A stretch of 64,000 bases of DNA from an uncultured Sulfitobacter sp. (lineage in GTDB: Bacteria; Pseudomonadota; Alphaproteobacteria; Rhodobacterales; Rhodobacteraceae). The stretch lies in the NCBI GenBank assembly GCA_947501805.1, contig CANMXJ010000003.1, positions 124,001 to 188,000 on the forward strand, given 5' to 3'. Under the pieces are notes generated by a model that did not search any database, had not been told where the DNA came from, and was given only the letters and a program-made list of their open reading frames with translations. Each line of letters opens with the position of its first letter. The stretch's first letter is position 1. A program made the position numbers and the translations under genes. Positions 44,410 through 53,702 of this stretch are shown one piece after another.

Positions 44410-44759
44410 AGCCGTGGTTTCGCGGTAGCTGTGGCAGGGTCGCCGGTGTTCGGCTCGCCTTTGGGTTCAATTAGCAAAACTTCGCATTCATGTTCGGCGC
44501 GGGGTCTGTGTGTTACGCCCTTTGGCACAACAAAGACTTCACCTGCTTTGACAGCGTGCGATGTATCTTCCAAATCCATCACCATTTCGCCGTTGATCAC
44601 CAGAAAGAAGTCATCCGTTTCTTCGTGCAGATGAAAGGGAAATTCGCCTTGGAACTTCACAACCATAATGTCGTTGTCATTGTAATCGGCCACTACATGC
44701 GGATCCCAATGGGTGTTGATCTGCGCCAGCTTGGCGGCAAGGTTTATGGGTTTTGTCAT
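44406..44759 (-). CDS. Cupin domain protein
   Basis: A 117-residue single-domain cupin. Metal ligands appear as HLHEETDDFFLV (His-x-His-x4-Glu-like first motif) and VVPKGVTHRPRAEHE (second motif). The fold is that of small cupin_2 enzymes or binding proteins; no reaction can be assigned. It overlaps both neighbours by 4 bases, between the transporter ATPase and the DmpA-type peptidase, so it may bind or modify the imported substrate. Confidence 0.88.
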   Translation of the reverse strand: MTKPINLAAKLAQINTHWDPHVVADYNDNDIMVVKFQGEFPFHLHEETDDFFLVINGEMVMDLEDTSHAVKAGEVFVVPKGVTHRPRAEHECEVLLIEPKGEPNTGDPATATAKPRL

Positions 44760-46354
44760 GCGATGGCTCCGATATCGGGCAGCACCGGCGCGGCTGCGAT
44801 CAGGGTTTGTGTGTAGCTGTGGGACGGGTTTTCAAATACGTCCTTGGTCGGTCCGGTTTCGACAATCTTTCCGGATTTCATCACCAAAACACGGTCGGTA
44901 ACTGTGCGCACCACGGATAGGTCGTGCGAGATAAAGAGGTAGGTCAGATCATAAGCGCTGCACAATTCGGCCAGTAGATCGAGGATTTGTGCACGCACCG
45001 AAACATCCAGTGCGCTGACGGCTTCATCGAACAAGATCAACTCGGGCCGGATTATGAGGGCCCGGGCGATAGCGATGCGTTGACGTTGACCACCTGAAAA
45101 TTCGTGAATGTACTTGGTGGCGTCGGCGGGGGTCAGACCAACGGCGATCAAGGCTTCGTCAATAGCGCGGCTGCGGTCGATGCCTGTCGGTGGATCAGGC
45201 AACAGATGATAGGGTTCGGTGATCAGGCGATCCACGCGATGACGGGGATTGAAGCTGCCAAATGGGTCCTGAAATACCACCTGCATTTTGCGCCGCACAT
45301 CAAGGTTCGGCCTGTTGCCGGAAAACACAGGTGCGCCATCGAGCATGATACTCCCGGCTTGAACCTGCTCCAGCCCGAGCAAAGCACGTGTCAGGGTCGA
45401 TTTTCCACATCCACTTTCACCAACCAATCCCACGCGTTCACCGCGTTGGATGGTGAAGGACACATCATCCACTGCTCGAAAAGATCCCGGTGCACCAAAC
45501 AGTGTTTTGCGCGGCAGACGGTAATCGCGAATGATGTTTTTGACCTCAAGCAAGAGGGCAGGGTCAGGCGCGTCAGGCAATACAACCTGATGACCGGAGG
45601 CTGCAAAAAGCATCTTTGTATAGGGATGCTGCATGTTGCGCAGCAGATGTTGCGTTTCGCCCTGTTCCACAATTTTGCCGCTGCGCATGACGACGATGCG
45701 GTCCGCCATGTCTGCTACAACAGCAAGGTCATGGGTAATCATCAGCAGACCCATGCCGTCCTGTTGGGCAAGGTTTTTTAGCAAGGCAAGGATTTGCGCT
45801 TGGGTTGTGACATCCAAGGCAGTTGTCGGTTCGTCCGCGATCAACAAGCGCGGGCGCAATGCGATGGCCATCGCGATCACAACGCGCTGGCGCTGACCGC
45901 CGCTTAGTTCATGGGGATAACGCGAAAGCGGAAACTGATCTTGCGGCAGCCCCACGCGGGTGAGGGTTGCGGCGGCTTGCTCTTCGGCACTTGCGCGGCT
46001 TGTCGCCGGGTGATGGACACGGATTGTCTCGGCCACCTGTGCGCCAATCGTTTGCACCGGATTTAACGCTGTCATGGGTTCCTGAAACACCATCCCGATG
46101 TCGTTGCCACGCATCTTGCAAAGGTCCGGCTCGCTCAGGGAAGTGATGTCCTGCTCACCGAGCTTGATCGTACCCGTGGTAATGGCGCCCTTTGGCAAGA
46201 GTTGCATTGTCGCAAGGGCAGTCATGGATTTCCCAGAGCCGCTTTCCCCCGTAACGGCAACGATCTCCCCTTCGGCTATCGACAGGGTGATGTCATGCAG
46301 GATGTCATAGCCGTGGATCGACAGGCTGAGGTTGGTAATCTGCAGCAGGCTCAT
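44756..46354 (-). CDS. Dipeptide ABC transporter ATPase, two fused domains
   Basis: A 532-residue protein joining two ATPase domains (DppD-like then DppF-like), as in YejF and GsiA. Walker A sequences are [10 protein letters not shown] (first) and [10 protein letters not shown] (second); signatures LSGGQRQRV and [10 protein letters not shown]; Walker [12 protein letters not shown] and [10 protein letters not shown]. The second Walker B has Ala-Val in place of the usual Pro-Thr, as seen in some DppF proteins. It powers the two permeases upstream. Overlaps the dppC-like gene and the cupin gene by 4 bases each. Confidence 0.95.
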   Translation of the reverse strand: MSLLQITNLSLSIHGYDILHDITLSIAEGEIVAVTGESGSGKSMTALATMQLLPKGAITTGTIKLGEQDITSLSEPDLCKMRGNDIGMVFQEPMTALNPVQTIGAQVAETIRVHHPATSRASAEEQAAATLTRVGLPQDQFPLSRYPHELSGGQRQRVVIAMAIALRPRLLIADEPTTALDVTTQAQILALLKNLAQQDGMGLLMITHDLAVVADMADRIVVMRSGKIVEQGETQHLLRNMQHPYTKMLFAASGHQVVLPDAPDPALLLEVKNIIRDYRLPRKTLFGAPGSFRAVDDVSFTIQRGERVGLVGESGCGKSTLTRALLGLEQVQAGSIMLDGAPVFSGNRPNLDVRRKMQVVFQDPFGSFNPRHRVDRLITEPYHLLPDPPTGIDRSRAIDEALIAVGLTPADATKYIHEFSGGQRQRIAIARALIIRPELILFDEAVSALDVSVRAQILDLLAELCSAYDLTYLFISHDLSVVRTVTDRVLVMKSGKIVETGPTKDVFENPSHSYTQTLIAAAPVLPDIGAIA

Positions 46355-47166
46355 GCGCGCGCCACCCGCAGTCGCGGATCAAGGTAGTCGCGCAATCCGT
46401 CGCCCATCAGGTTCAAACCCAGCACAGTCAGGATAATCGCTAAACCGGGCACAAGCGCCATGTGTGGTGCAAAGCTGACCATTGTTTGTGCATCGGCCAG
46501 CATGCGGCCCCAAGATGGTGTCGGCGGTTGCGCACCGAGGCCAACATAGCTGAGGCCGGCTTCGGCGAGAATGCCAAGAGAGAACTGGATGGTGCCTTGG
46601 ACAATCAGCAGATTGGTCACGTTGGGTAGGATGTGTTCGACAGAAATGCGCGTGGCGTTTTTGCCTGCAACCCGTGCCGCCAAAATGAACTCGCGTTGCC
46701 ACAGGGACAAGGCGGCACCACGCGTGATCCGTGCAAAAACGGGGATGTTGAAAATGCCGATAGCGATAATCGCGTTCACGGCACCTGCACCGAAAATGGC
46801 CGTAATCAGGATTGCTATCACAAGGCTGGGGAAAGCAAACACCAGATCGTTACCGCGCATGATCAGTTCATCCACGAGTGTCCCCGTTCGCGCCGCTGCC
46901 CACAGACCAAGCGGCACGCCAATGCCCATCCCGATGCCCACGGCAACAAACGCCACAGCAATCGAGGTGCGCGCGCCTACCATGATCATACTCAACAAAT
47001 CGCGCCCGAAGTGATCAGTGCCGAGCAGATGGGATAGGTTGGGTGTTTGCAGCTTGTTCGGGATATTCAGGGCAGCGTGATCATAGGGCGTCCAGACAAA
47101 GCTGAGCAGCGCAGCCATTAGAAACAGCGCGGACAGCAGAACGCCGATTACCAGATTCCGCCTCAT
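46351..47166 (-). CDS. Peptide ABC transporter permease (DppC type)
   Basis: A 271-residue inner-membrane permease with six hydrophobic segments. LGTDHFGRDLLSMIMVGART is the hallmark of DppC/OppC proteins, and the EAA loop appears in FILAARVAGKNATRISVEHI; GLSYVGLGAQPPTPSWGRML is typical of the C-terminal half. Coupled to the DppB-type gene (4-base overlap). Confidence 0.95.
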   Translation of the reverse strand: MRRNLVIGVLLSALFLMAALLSFVWTPYDHAALNIPNKLQTPNLSHLLGTDHFGRDLLSMIMVGARTSIAVAFVAVGIGMGIGVPLGLWAAARTGTLVDELIMRGNDLVFAFPSLVIAILITAIFGAGAVNAIIAIGIFNIPVFARITRGAALSLWQREFILAARVAGKNATRISVEHILPNVTNLLIVQGTIQFSLGILAEAGLSYVGLGAQPPTPSWGRMLADAQTMVSFAPHMALVPGLAIILTVLGLNLMGDGLRDYLDPRLRVARA

Positions 47167-48110
47167 GTGCGTGCCCTCAGACGAGGGTCGACAGCTGCAT
47201 AGGCCAGATCAACGATGAAATTCACGATAATCACCGAGAAAACCAGCAGCATTACCACAGATTCCACAACAATGAGATCGCGGGCGGAAATGGATTGGAA
47301 CACCAAACGACCCAGCCCTGGGAGGTAGAAAACCTGCTCGATGATGATCGACCCTGCCAGCAGGAATGAGAATTGTAGCCCGATGATTGTAAGCACAGGG
47401 ATCAGCGCGTTGCGCAATCCGTGACGCCATAAGGCCTGCCGTTCCGATAATCCTTTGGCCCGCGCAGTTCGCATGAAGTCTTCGCTCAATACGTCCAGCA
47501 ATGCAGACCGCATGACGCGCGCAAGGATCGCCGCTTGGGGAAGGGCAAGGGCGATTGCGGGCAGGGTAAGAGCATGCAGTCCGGCAAGAACTCCTGCGTC
47601 CCACCCGACAAAACCACCCGCAGAAAACCAGCGCAGGTTGATGGCGAAAATCAGGACAAGCATCATCGCGAACCAGAAATTCGGGACCGCTACACCCAGT
47701 TGGGTTGCGCCCATGACACCAACATCGCCTGCCTGCCCTCGTCGACTGGCGGCATAAATCCCTGCAGGAAAGGCAACGATCGTGCTAAGCGCCAAAGCAT
47801 AGAGCGCCAAGGGGAGAGAAACCCACAACCTGTCACCGATCATCTGGGACACAGGTGTGCGGTAGGTATAGGAGGTGCCGAAATCCCCACTCAGCAATCC
47901 GCCAACCCATACAAAGTACCGTTCGATCTTGGGTACATCGAGGCCCAATTCGGCGCGCAAAGCGGCGAGAGTCTCTGGTTGCGCGTTCATGCCCAACATG
48001 AATGCGGCAGGATCACCCGGCGCGACCTCAATCACCATAAAGATTACCAAGGACGCAACTGCGAGGCTGATAACCAGTGAGAGCAGGCGTTTGAGAGCAT
48101 AGCGGATCAT
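47163..48110 (-). CDS. Peptide ABC transporter permease (DppB type)
   Basis: A 315-residue inner-membrane permease with six hydrophobic segments. The N-terminal IRYALKRLLSLVISLAVASL and APGDPAAFMLG, the loop LLSGDFGTSYTYRTPV, and the EAA-type loop DFMRTARAKGLSERQALWRH are standard. First gene of a six-gene operon (permease-permease-ATPase-cupin-peptidase-hydrolase). Its substrate-binding protein is not adjacent; the likely one is at 50290-51768. Confidence 0.95.
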   Translation of the reverse strand: MIRYALKRLLSLVISLAVASLVIFMVIEVAPGDPAAFMLGMNAQPETLAALRAELGLDVPKIERYFVWVGGLLSGDFGTSYTYRTPVSQMIGDRLWVSLPLALYALALSTIVAFPAGIYAASRRGQAGDVGVMGATQLGVAVPNFWFAMMLVLIFAINLRWFSAGGFVGWDAGVLAGLHALTLPAIALALPQAAILARVMRSALLDVLSEDFMRTARAKGLSERQALWRHGLRNALIPVLTIIGLQFSFLLAGSIIIEQVFYLPGLGRLVFQSISARDLIVVESVVMLLVFSVIIVNFIVDLAYAAVDPRLRART

Positions 48111-48354
48111 CTAAAAAGTGATACGGACACAGAGGGCTAGCGTCCAGCGAACAATGAGGGTGAAAACATCAGTCATTCTTTTTCGCTTCAGGAACAGACA
48201 AGAAAATCTCAGAAAGTTTCGTGATTTTTAATTAAGCAAAATCAGATATTTAACTTACGTCAACAAACTATGACATAGCCAGACGCGAATAAAACAAGGA
48301 ACGAAAAAGCGGTCGCACCTGTTGTCTTCTTGAGAACTCAAACTGGAGAGAACA

Positions 48355-48762
48355 ATGACTAACACATTTAAAACCATCGCTACCGCAGCACTGATCAGCA
48401 GCCTTTCAGTGCCGGCATTTGCCGCAGCGCATCTGGACCTTAACTCAATGACATGTGAAGACTATAACCAACTGGGTGGCGCAGATCGCGACAAGGTTGC
48501 GATGATGGCAATCATGGAATTGAACGACAACGTCATGCCGTCTGATGGCACAGCCACCGCAACGGACAGCTCGGTTGGTACAGCTTCCGAAGAAAGCAAT
48601 TCGGCCGCGTCTGCAGGTTCTGCAACCGCAACGTCCATCGCCGGAGCAGACAACGATATGACCCGCATGGCTGAGGAAATCGGCGTCCTGAACCGCACAT
48701 GTTCGCGCAACTGGGATGCGACCGTTCTGGAAGCGGCGGCGGGCCAAGAAGGCACACGCTAA
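48355..48762 (+). CDS. Small secreted HdeA-like protein
   Basis: A 135-residue protein with a signal peptide (hydrophobic residues 7-22, AFAAAH cleavage region), so periplasmic. The mature N-terminus DLNSMTCEDYNQLGGADRDK resembles HdeA/HdeB acid-stress chaperones, and a second Cys lies in NRTCSRNWD, allowing the characteristic disulfide. A Ser/Thr/Ala-rich insert separates the halves (residues 60-95), which ordinary HdeA lacks. The ATG has GGAGAGA upstream, and an intrinsic terminator follows 27 bases after the stop, so it is monocistronic. Family placement moderate. Confidence 0.6.
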   Translation: MTNTFKTIATAALISSLSVPAFAAAHLDLNSMTCEDYNQLGGADRDKVAMMAIMELNDNVMPSDGTATATDSSVGTASEESNSAASAGSATATSIAGADNDMTRMAEEIGVLNRTCSRNWDATVLEAAAGQEGTR

Positions 48763-48788
48763 CCTTCTATTTAGCGTTACATGAAACT

Positions 48789-48816
48789 GGGTGCTTTCGG
48801 GCACCCTTTTTCTTTT
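48789..48816 (+). terminator. Intrinsic terminator after HdeA-like gene
   Basis: GGGTGC (48789-48794), loop TTTCGG, GCACCC (48801-48806), then a T-rich run. It ends the HdeA-like transcript and shows that the histone-deacetylase-like gene cannot start at the first in-frame codon (48791). Confidence 0.85.
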
Positions 48817-48865
48817 GCAACGGAAGTTTGCTGGCAATATTGCACAGCAACTTTATCTTGGACCC

Positions 48866-49984
48866 ATGCAATCACCCCGCTTTATCGGTCACGAGATTTT
48901 TCGGAATTCGACCTATGGTCGCTGGCACCCTTTGCGGGTTCCGCGTGTGTCAACGGTCATGGACCTAAGCCGTGCGCTGGGCTGGTTGCCTCCCGAACAA
49001 TTCATCACCTCGCCCCGCGCCAAGCCAGCGGCGTTGATCAACTGGCATACGCCGGAGTATGTTTCCGCTTTGCAGAGGGTTGAAGCAGATCAGTTCCACA
49101 CCGACGAAGACCAACGGCGTTATGACATTGGCAGCGTAACCAATCCTGTGTTTGCCGAAATTTTTAGCAGGCCGGCTACGGCTGCGGGCGGGTCGATCCG
49201 CGCGGGCGAACTGCTGCGCGAGGGAGGTGTGATCTATAACCCGGCTGGTGGAACGCACCACGGGATGCCGGATCGCGCAAACGGTTTTTGCTATCTGAAC
49301 GATCCTGTTCTTGCAATGCTGAGCCTGCGTCATCAAGGTGTGCGTCGCATCGCCTATATTGATATTGATGCACATCATCCCGACGGGGTCGAGGTCGGCT
49401 TTGGGGGTGATCCTGAGTGTTTGATGATTTCGGTCCACGAGGCGCGGTTGTGGCCGCGTAGCGGACCAATCGAGAATGATGCAGGCGGTAATGCGCTGAA
49501 CCTGCCTGTGCCACGCGGGTTCAATGACAGTGAAATGGCCTTTACGAGAGACGAGTTAATCTTGCCCAAGGTTGCAGCGTTTCAGCCGGATGTGATCGTG
49601 TTGCTGTGTGGCGCTGACGGGTTGGAGGAAGATCCGTTGTCGCACATGGCACTCAGCAACAATGCGCAATTGGACGTATTGCGTGGGTTGATGGACATGG
49701 CACCCCGCCTATTGGTGTTGGGAGGTGGCGGGTACAATCCTTGGTCTGTCGGACGTTTGTGGACGCAGGTCTGGGGCGTGCTGAATGGGCAGAATGCGCC
49801 GGAGGTCTTGCCGGAAGCGGCTAAGGATATCTTGCGCGGACTGCGGTTTGACGGGAACAGGCGTGGGAAGAACCCGCCGGAACACTGGTTCACCACACTG
49901 CGCGACGCGCCGCGTGAGGGCGCTGTGCGGGATGAAATCAGGCAAGGCGTTCGAATATTGGCGGCGCGTCCCTTGCCGGGTTGA
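48866..49984 (+). CDS. Histone deacetylase / AcuC family protein
   Basis: A 372-residue arginase/deacetylase-fold enzyme. AGGTHHGMPDRANGFCYLND contains the His-His charge relay, YIDIDAHHPDGVEVGF the zinc-binding Asp and His, and LCGADGLEEDPLSHM plus LVLGGGGYNPWSVGRLWT the late motifs (zinc Asp in GADG). Family members deacetylate lysines, acetyl-CoA synthetase or polyamines. ATG at 48866 follows TTGGA; earlier starts lie inside the terminator of the previous gene. Substrate not predictable. The gene lies between the peptide permeases and their probable binding protein. Confidence 0.9.
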   Translation: MQSPRFIGHEIFRNSTYGRWHPLRVPRVSTVMDLSRALGWLPPEQFITSPRAKPAALINWHTPEYVSALQRVEADQFHTDEDQRRYDIGSVTNPVFAEIFSRPATAAGGSIRAGELLREGGVIYNPAGGTHHGMPDRANGFCYLNDPVLAMLSLRHQGVRRIAYIDIDAHHPDGVEVGFGGDPECLMISVHEARLWPRSGPIENDAGGNALNLPVPRGFNDSEMAFTRDELILPKVAAFQPDVIVLLCGADGLEEDPLSHMALSNNAQLDVLRGLMDMAPRLLVLGGGGYNPWSVGRLWTQVWGVLNGQNAPEVLPEAAKDILRGLRFDGNRRGKNPPEHWFTTLRDAPREGAVRDEIRQGVRILAARPLPG

Positions 49985-50013
49985 AAAATCTCAACGCCCC
50001 TTAGATCAATTGC

Positions 50014-50229
50014 ATGCATAAAACACCGGATCTTTCCCCCGCAGCCATCAGTGCCATAATCGAAATGGCCCTGTCCGATCACACGAGCTTTGGCACGATT
50101 GAAAAGGAATACGGGTTAAACGACAGCGAAGTGAAGGCGCTGATGCGTGGCCATCTCAAGCCGTCCAGTTATCGCACGTGGCGCAAACGGGTGCGCAGTT
50201 TTGGCGATAGACGGCAGCATTATAAATAG
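50014..50229 (+). CDS. DUF2805 / TIGR03643 family protein
   Basis: A 71-residue protein matching the short TIGR03643/DUF2805 family. AAISAIIEMALSDHTSFGTI, YGLNDSEVKALMRGHLKPSS and a basic tail RTWRKRVRSF suggest a helix-turn-helix-like fold with nucleic-acid binding, but no function is known. It starts 29 bases after the deacetylase-like gene, so the two are probably cotranscribed. Confidence 0.82.
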   Translation: MHKTPDLSPAAISAIIEMALSDHTSFGTIEKEYGLNDSEVKALMRGHLKPSSYRTWRKRVRSFGDRRQHYK

Positions 50230-50241
50230 GTGGTATAGCAA

Positions 50242-50268
50242 AAAGGCCCCCGCAATGCAGAGGCCTTT
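50242..50268 (-). terminator. Terminator of the substrate-binding-protein gene
   Basis: AAAGGCC (50242-50248) and GGCCTTT (50262-50268) form a 7-bp stem. Read on the minus strand it is followed by a T-run, so it ends the leftward dppA-like gene; it may also stop rightward DUF2805 transcription weakly. Confidence 0.75.
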
Positions 50269-50289
50269 CCTTGTCCGGTTGAGCGGCGA

Positions 50290-51768
50290 TCACTCTGCCC
50301 AGCTTACCCCTGTAAGGTCCGTCGCTTGTGTCGGTGCGTCCGCCCACAGACCTTGAACGCCTGCTTTGGCTACAGTTGTGGCCGCAAGCTGGAACAGATA
50401 CCCGTTCACATATTCATCCGCGATGATCTGCTGTGCTTGTGCCATCATCTGATTGCGCATGTCCGGATCGGACGTGGTATTGAACTTGGCGATCAGGTCT
50501 TGGAATGCCTTGTTGTCATACTGGAAGTAGTAGTCCGGATTGGCATAAATTCCGATGTCCATCGGCTCTGTATGGCTCACGATTGTCAGACCAAAGTTTT
50601 TGCCACGGAACACGGTTTCCAGCCACTGCGCCCATTCAACGTTGGTGATTTCCGCTTTGATGCCCACCTCGGCAAGTTGTGCCGCGATGATTTCGCCACC
50701 ACGACGTGCATAGGAGGGGGGTGGCAGGTGCAGCGTGGTTTCAAAACCATCCGCGAAACCCGCTTCGGCCAGCAAAGTCTTGGCTTTTTCGGGGTCATAA
50801 CCGGACTGCGCCGTCAGATCGACATAGGCCGGGTTATGCGGGGCAAAATGGGTGCCGATGGGCGTGCCAAGGCCGAACATCGCTCCATCAATGATCGCTT
50901 GGCGGTCGATAGCGTGGGCCAATGCTTCGCGTACTTTCACGTTGTCAAAGGGCGGCATTTTGTTGTTGGTGGACAGGATTGTCTCACCCTCGGTGGAACC
51001 AACCAACACCTGAAAGCGCGGGTCTGCTTCGAACTGCGGCAGGTTCTCGGGGGCAGGGAAACCGGCAAATACATCCACGTCTTCGGCCATGACAGAGGCA
51101 AAGGCGGCTGTCGGGTCTGAGATGAACTTGAATGTCGCTTTTGCCAGTGCGGGTGCGTCGCCCCAATAGGCGTCATTGCGGCTGATCTCGACCTTGTCGC
51201 CCTGTGTCCAGCTGTCAAACTTGAACGCACCGGTGCCGATGGGTGTCTGTTTGATATTTTCAATGCTTTCGGGTGCCACGATCACCGCGTCGCCCCATGC
51301 GAGGTTGAAAATCATGTTGCCGTTGGGTTCGGACAGCTTCACTTCGACCGTCATCGGGTCGATCACGTTCACTTCTGAAATCGCTGTATAGAGGGCCTTT
51401 TGCGCATTTGCGCTGTCCTCTGCTCCGATACGATCAAGGGAGAATTTCACATCCTCGGCGTCCATCGTTGTACCGTCATGGAAGGTCACGCCTGCGCGTA
51501 GTTTGAACGTATACGTGAGTCCGTCATCCGAAATTTCCCAGCTTTCCGCGAGGCCCGGCACGACTGATCCGTCGCTCATAAAGCGGGTCAGTCCTTCGAA
51601 CACGTTGGAGTAGAGCACGGAATCGATGGCACCTGCGGCAGCAGATGTCGGGTCCATGTGTGGCGGCTCAAGCTGCAACGCGACTGTGATGTCGTCCTTG
51701 GCAAGCGCAGCACCGGCCAAAAGGGCAGCAGTGCTGACGCCCAGCAAAAGTCGGGACAGGTGGAACAT
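50290..51768 (-). CDS. Periplasmic peptide-binding protein (DppA/OppA family)
   Basis: A 492-residue extracytoplasmic solute-binding protein (SBP_bac_5). Signal peptide about 1-23 (LLLGVSTAALLAGAALA). The mature start KDDITVALQLEPPHMDPT, GLTYTFKLRAGVTFHDGTTM, KFSLDRI and VREALAHAIDRQAIIDGAMF are typical. It delivers peptides or similar solutes to an ABC importer, most likely the permease/ATPase set at 44756-48110, which lacks its own binding protein and has the same orientation. It stands alone here with its own terminator. Ligand unknown. Confidence 0.94.
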   Translation of the reverse strand: MFHLSRLLLGVSTAALLAGAALAKDDITVALQLEPPHMDPTSAAAGAIDSVLYSNVFEGLTRFMSDGSVVPGLAESWEISDDGLTYTFKLRAGVTFHDGTTMDAEDVKFSLDRIGAEDSANAQKALYTAISEVNVIDPMTVEVKLSEPNGNMIFNLAWGDAVIVAPESIENIKQTPIGTGAFKFDSWTQGDKVEISRNDAYWGDAPALAKATFKFISDPTAAFASVMAEDVDVFAGFPAPENLPQFEADPRFQVLVGSTEGETILSTNNKMPPFDNVKVREALAHAIDRQAIIDGAMFGLGTPIGTHFAPHNPAYVDLTAQSGYDPEKAKTLLAEAGFADGFETTLHLPPPSYARRGGEIIAAQLAEVGIKAEITNVEWAQWLETVFRGKNFGLTIVSHTEPMDIGIYANPDYYFQYDNKAFQDLIAKFNTTSDPDMRNQMMAQAQQIIADEYVNGYLFQLAATTVAKAGVQGLWADAPTQATDLTGVSWAE

Positions 51769-51900
51769 GGATGGTCTCCCTTGTTGAATTTATCAAAGGC
51801 TAGCCAAAACACCGCCTGCTGACCAGCCTTCGTTCGGAAGCAATTGCCATTACGGCGGCATGGGATTAGGCACGGCGACTTGAAAAGGGAGGCGGGGCGC

Positions 51901-53148
51901 ATGACATCAACACTGGGCATTGATTTCGGAACGTCGAATTCCGCCGCTGGCATTTGTGTGGACGGCAAGCCGCATCTGATCCCGCTTGAGGGGGATGCGC
52001 AGACAATGCCGACTGCTGTGTTCTTTGATTTTGAGTCCAAGAAGATGTTGCTGGGGGTGCAAGCCAGTGACGCGCTTTTGAACGGAGACGAGGGCCGGTA
52101 TATGCGCGGTCTGAAAAGCCTGCTGGGCACACGTCTGATGCGCGAAAGCCGGATGTTGCTGGGCGAGCGGCTGGATTTCATCGACATCGTTGCACGGTTC
52201 TTGTCCGAGGTGAAAACACGGGCTGAAAAGGCGACGGGACAGACGTTTACGCGCGCTTTGTCAGGGCGACCCGTACGGTTCCATTCCGATGATGAGACGC
52301 GCAACGCGCAGGCTTTGGTCGATTTGACAGAATGTTACGAGCGCGCAGGGTTTGATGGTGTGACGTTCCTGAATGAACCCGAGGCTGCTGCACGCGCGAA
52401 CCGTGACGTATTGGCTGCCGGTGATCTGGGCCTTATCGTAGATATTGGTGGTGGTACGTCGGATTTCACCCTGTTTCGTCAACGGGGGGACGTGGATATC
52501 GACATAATATCGAGTTATGGTGTGCGGATAGGTGGCACCGATTTTGACCGCCGCCTAAGCATTGCGCGCGTGATGCCGCAACTGGGAATGGGCAGCCCGA
52601 TCCGGCATGCCTTTGGCGACGATACGCATATCACGCCGAATGCGATTTTCAATGATCTTGCGACATGGGCAAAGATACCCTTTCTCTATAGCGCCGATAC
52701 GATCAGGGCGGCCAAAGACCTGCAAAAATATGCCGTACACGAAGGGCGCTTGGCGCGTCTGGTGAAGGTGCTGGAAGAAGAGCTGGGGCATGATCTCGCC
52801 TTTGCTGTGGAGGCTGGCAAGATCATGGCGAATACGCCGGGGGTGGAAAAGCCTGTGATCAAGGTGGGTATGCTGAAACGCAAGGCAGTGCTGCCCCTGC
52901 CCGCCGAAATGATGACGAAAAAGCTTACGGGTTTGGCGGATCAGATTGGCGATGCCGCAGAAGCGATTCTGACACAGGCAAAGGTTGCGCCGGAATCTGT
53001 GAACAAGCTGATTTTTGTTGGCGGGTCGAGTCTGATGCAGGTTGTCGAGGACGCGCTGACCTCGCGCTTGCCGCTTGCGGAATTACATCGCGGCGCAGCA
53101 CTAACGGCGATTGTCGATGGTTTGGCGCTTGGCGCAGGAGATGCCTAG
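51901..53148 (+). CDS. Hsp70 family protein (YegD-like)
   Basis: A 415-residue DnaK-family ATPase lacking the substrate-binding C-terminal domain. Phosphate-1 motif LGIDFGTSNSAAGI at the start, connect and phosphate-2 DIGGGTSDFTLFRQRG, and adenosine motif IFVGGSSLMQVVED near the C-terminus. This architecture is that of E. coli YegD, an orphan putative chaperone. ATG at 51901 follows a strong GGAGG site. Its last 4 bases (CTAG) overlap the convergent methyltransferase. Confidence 0.92.
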   Translation: MTSTLGIDFGTSNSAAGICVDGKPHLIPLEGDAQTMPTAVFFDFESKKMLLGVQASDALLNGDEGRYMRGLKSLLGTRLMRESRMLLGERLDFIDIVARFLSEVKTRAEKATGQTFTRALSGRPVRFHSDDETRNAQALVDLTECYERAGFDGVTFLNEPEAAARANRDVLAAGDLGLIVDIGGGTSDFTLFRQRGDVDIDIISSYGVRIGGTDFDRRLSIARVMPQLGMGSPIRHAFGDDTHITPNAIFNDLATWAKIPFLYSADTIRAAKDLQKYAVHEGRLARLVKVLEEELGHDLAFAVEAGKIMANTPGVEKPVIKVGMLKRKAVLPLPAEMMTKKLTGLADQIGDAAEAILTQAKVAPESVNKLIFVGGSSLMQVVEDALTSRLPLAELHRGAALTAIVDGLALGAGDA

Positions 53149-53702
53149 CGCCTGAGCGCCAAGAATCGGGGAACGTCCTTGCAGTACGCGTCAAAGGCCG
53201 TGTCGTATTGAAGCCTCAGCCAGCGTTCTTCGAGAAAAATCGCGCCGAGATAGCCAAGCCCCCAGAACAGCAATGTGGCGACAACAGGCGGTGCAGGGAC
53301 GACTATGGCCCATCCTGCCAGTCCAAACCATGTGGCGACATAGACCGGATTTCTGCTGTACCGGAACAACCCGTCCGTGCGCAAACCCTCTTTGGAACCA
53401 AAAGCGTTCTTCCAACCCAGACCGAATGTTGCAATGAACCCACCAGTGAAACCGATCACGATTAACAGTACGCCAAGGCCAAACATCCATGTTGGCGTCC
53501 ATGTTGAATGCTTCAGAAAATACTCAATGGACGCAATCAACAAGCCGTAGACCATGATGCGAAACAGCCAGATAAAGCTGCGATCTTGCCAACTGTTATT
53601 GCGTGGCGGCGGCCAGAAGATGAAATTTTGGAAAACCAGATCTGCCAAAATTAAGCCAAGCAGAATGCCGGCCGCGAGCAGTGGAACATACGCGAAGACC
53701 AT
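53145..53702 (-). CDS. Isoprenylcysteine carboxyl methyltransferase-like membrane protein
   Basis: A 185-residue inner-membrane protein with four hydrophobic segments. GLFRYSRNPVYVATWFGL and the C-terminal EERWLRLQYDTAFDAYCKDV are the conserved SAM-binding and active-site blocks of the ICMT/PEMT family, which methylates lipids or prenyl groups. The exact substrate in bacteria is unknown. It starts one base into the M20 stop (TAATG), so it is coupled to that gene. Confidence 0.88.
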   Translation of the reverse strand: MVFAYVPLLAAGILLGLILADLVFQNFIFWPPPRNNSWQDRSFIWLFRIMVYGLLIASIEYFLKHSTWTPTWMFGLGVLLIVIGFTGGFIATFGLGWKNAFGSKEGLRTDGLFRYSRNPVYVATWFGLAGWAIVVPAPPVVATLLFWGLGYLGAIFLEERWLRLQYDTAFDAYCKDVPRFLALRR

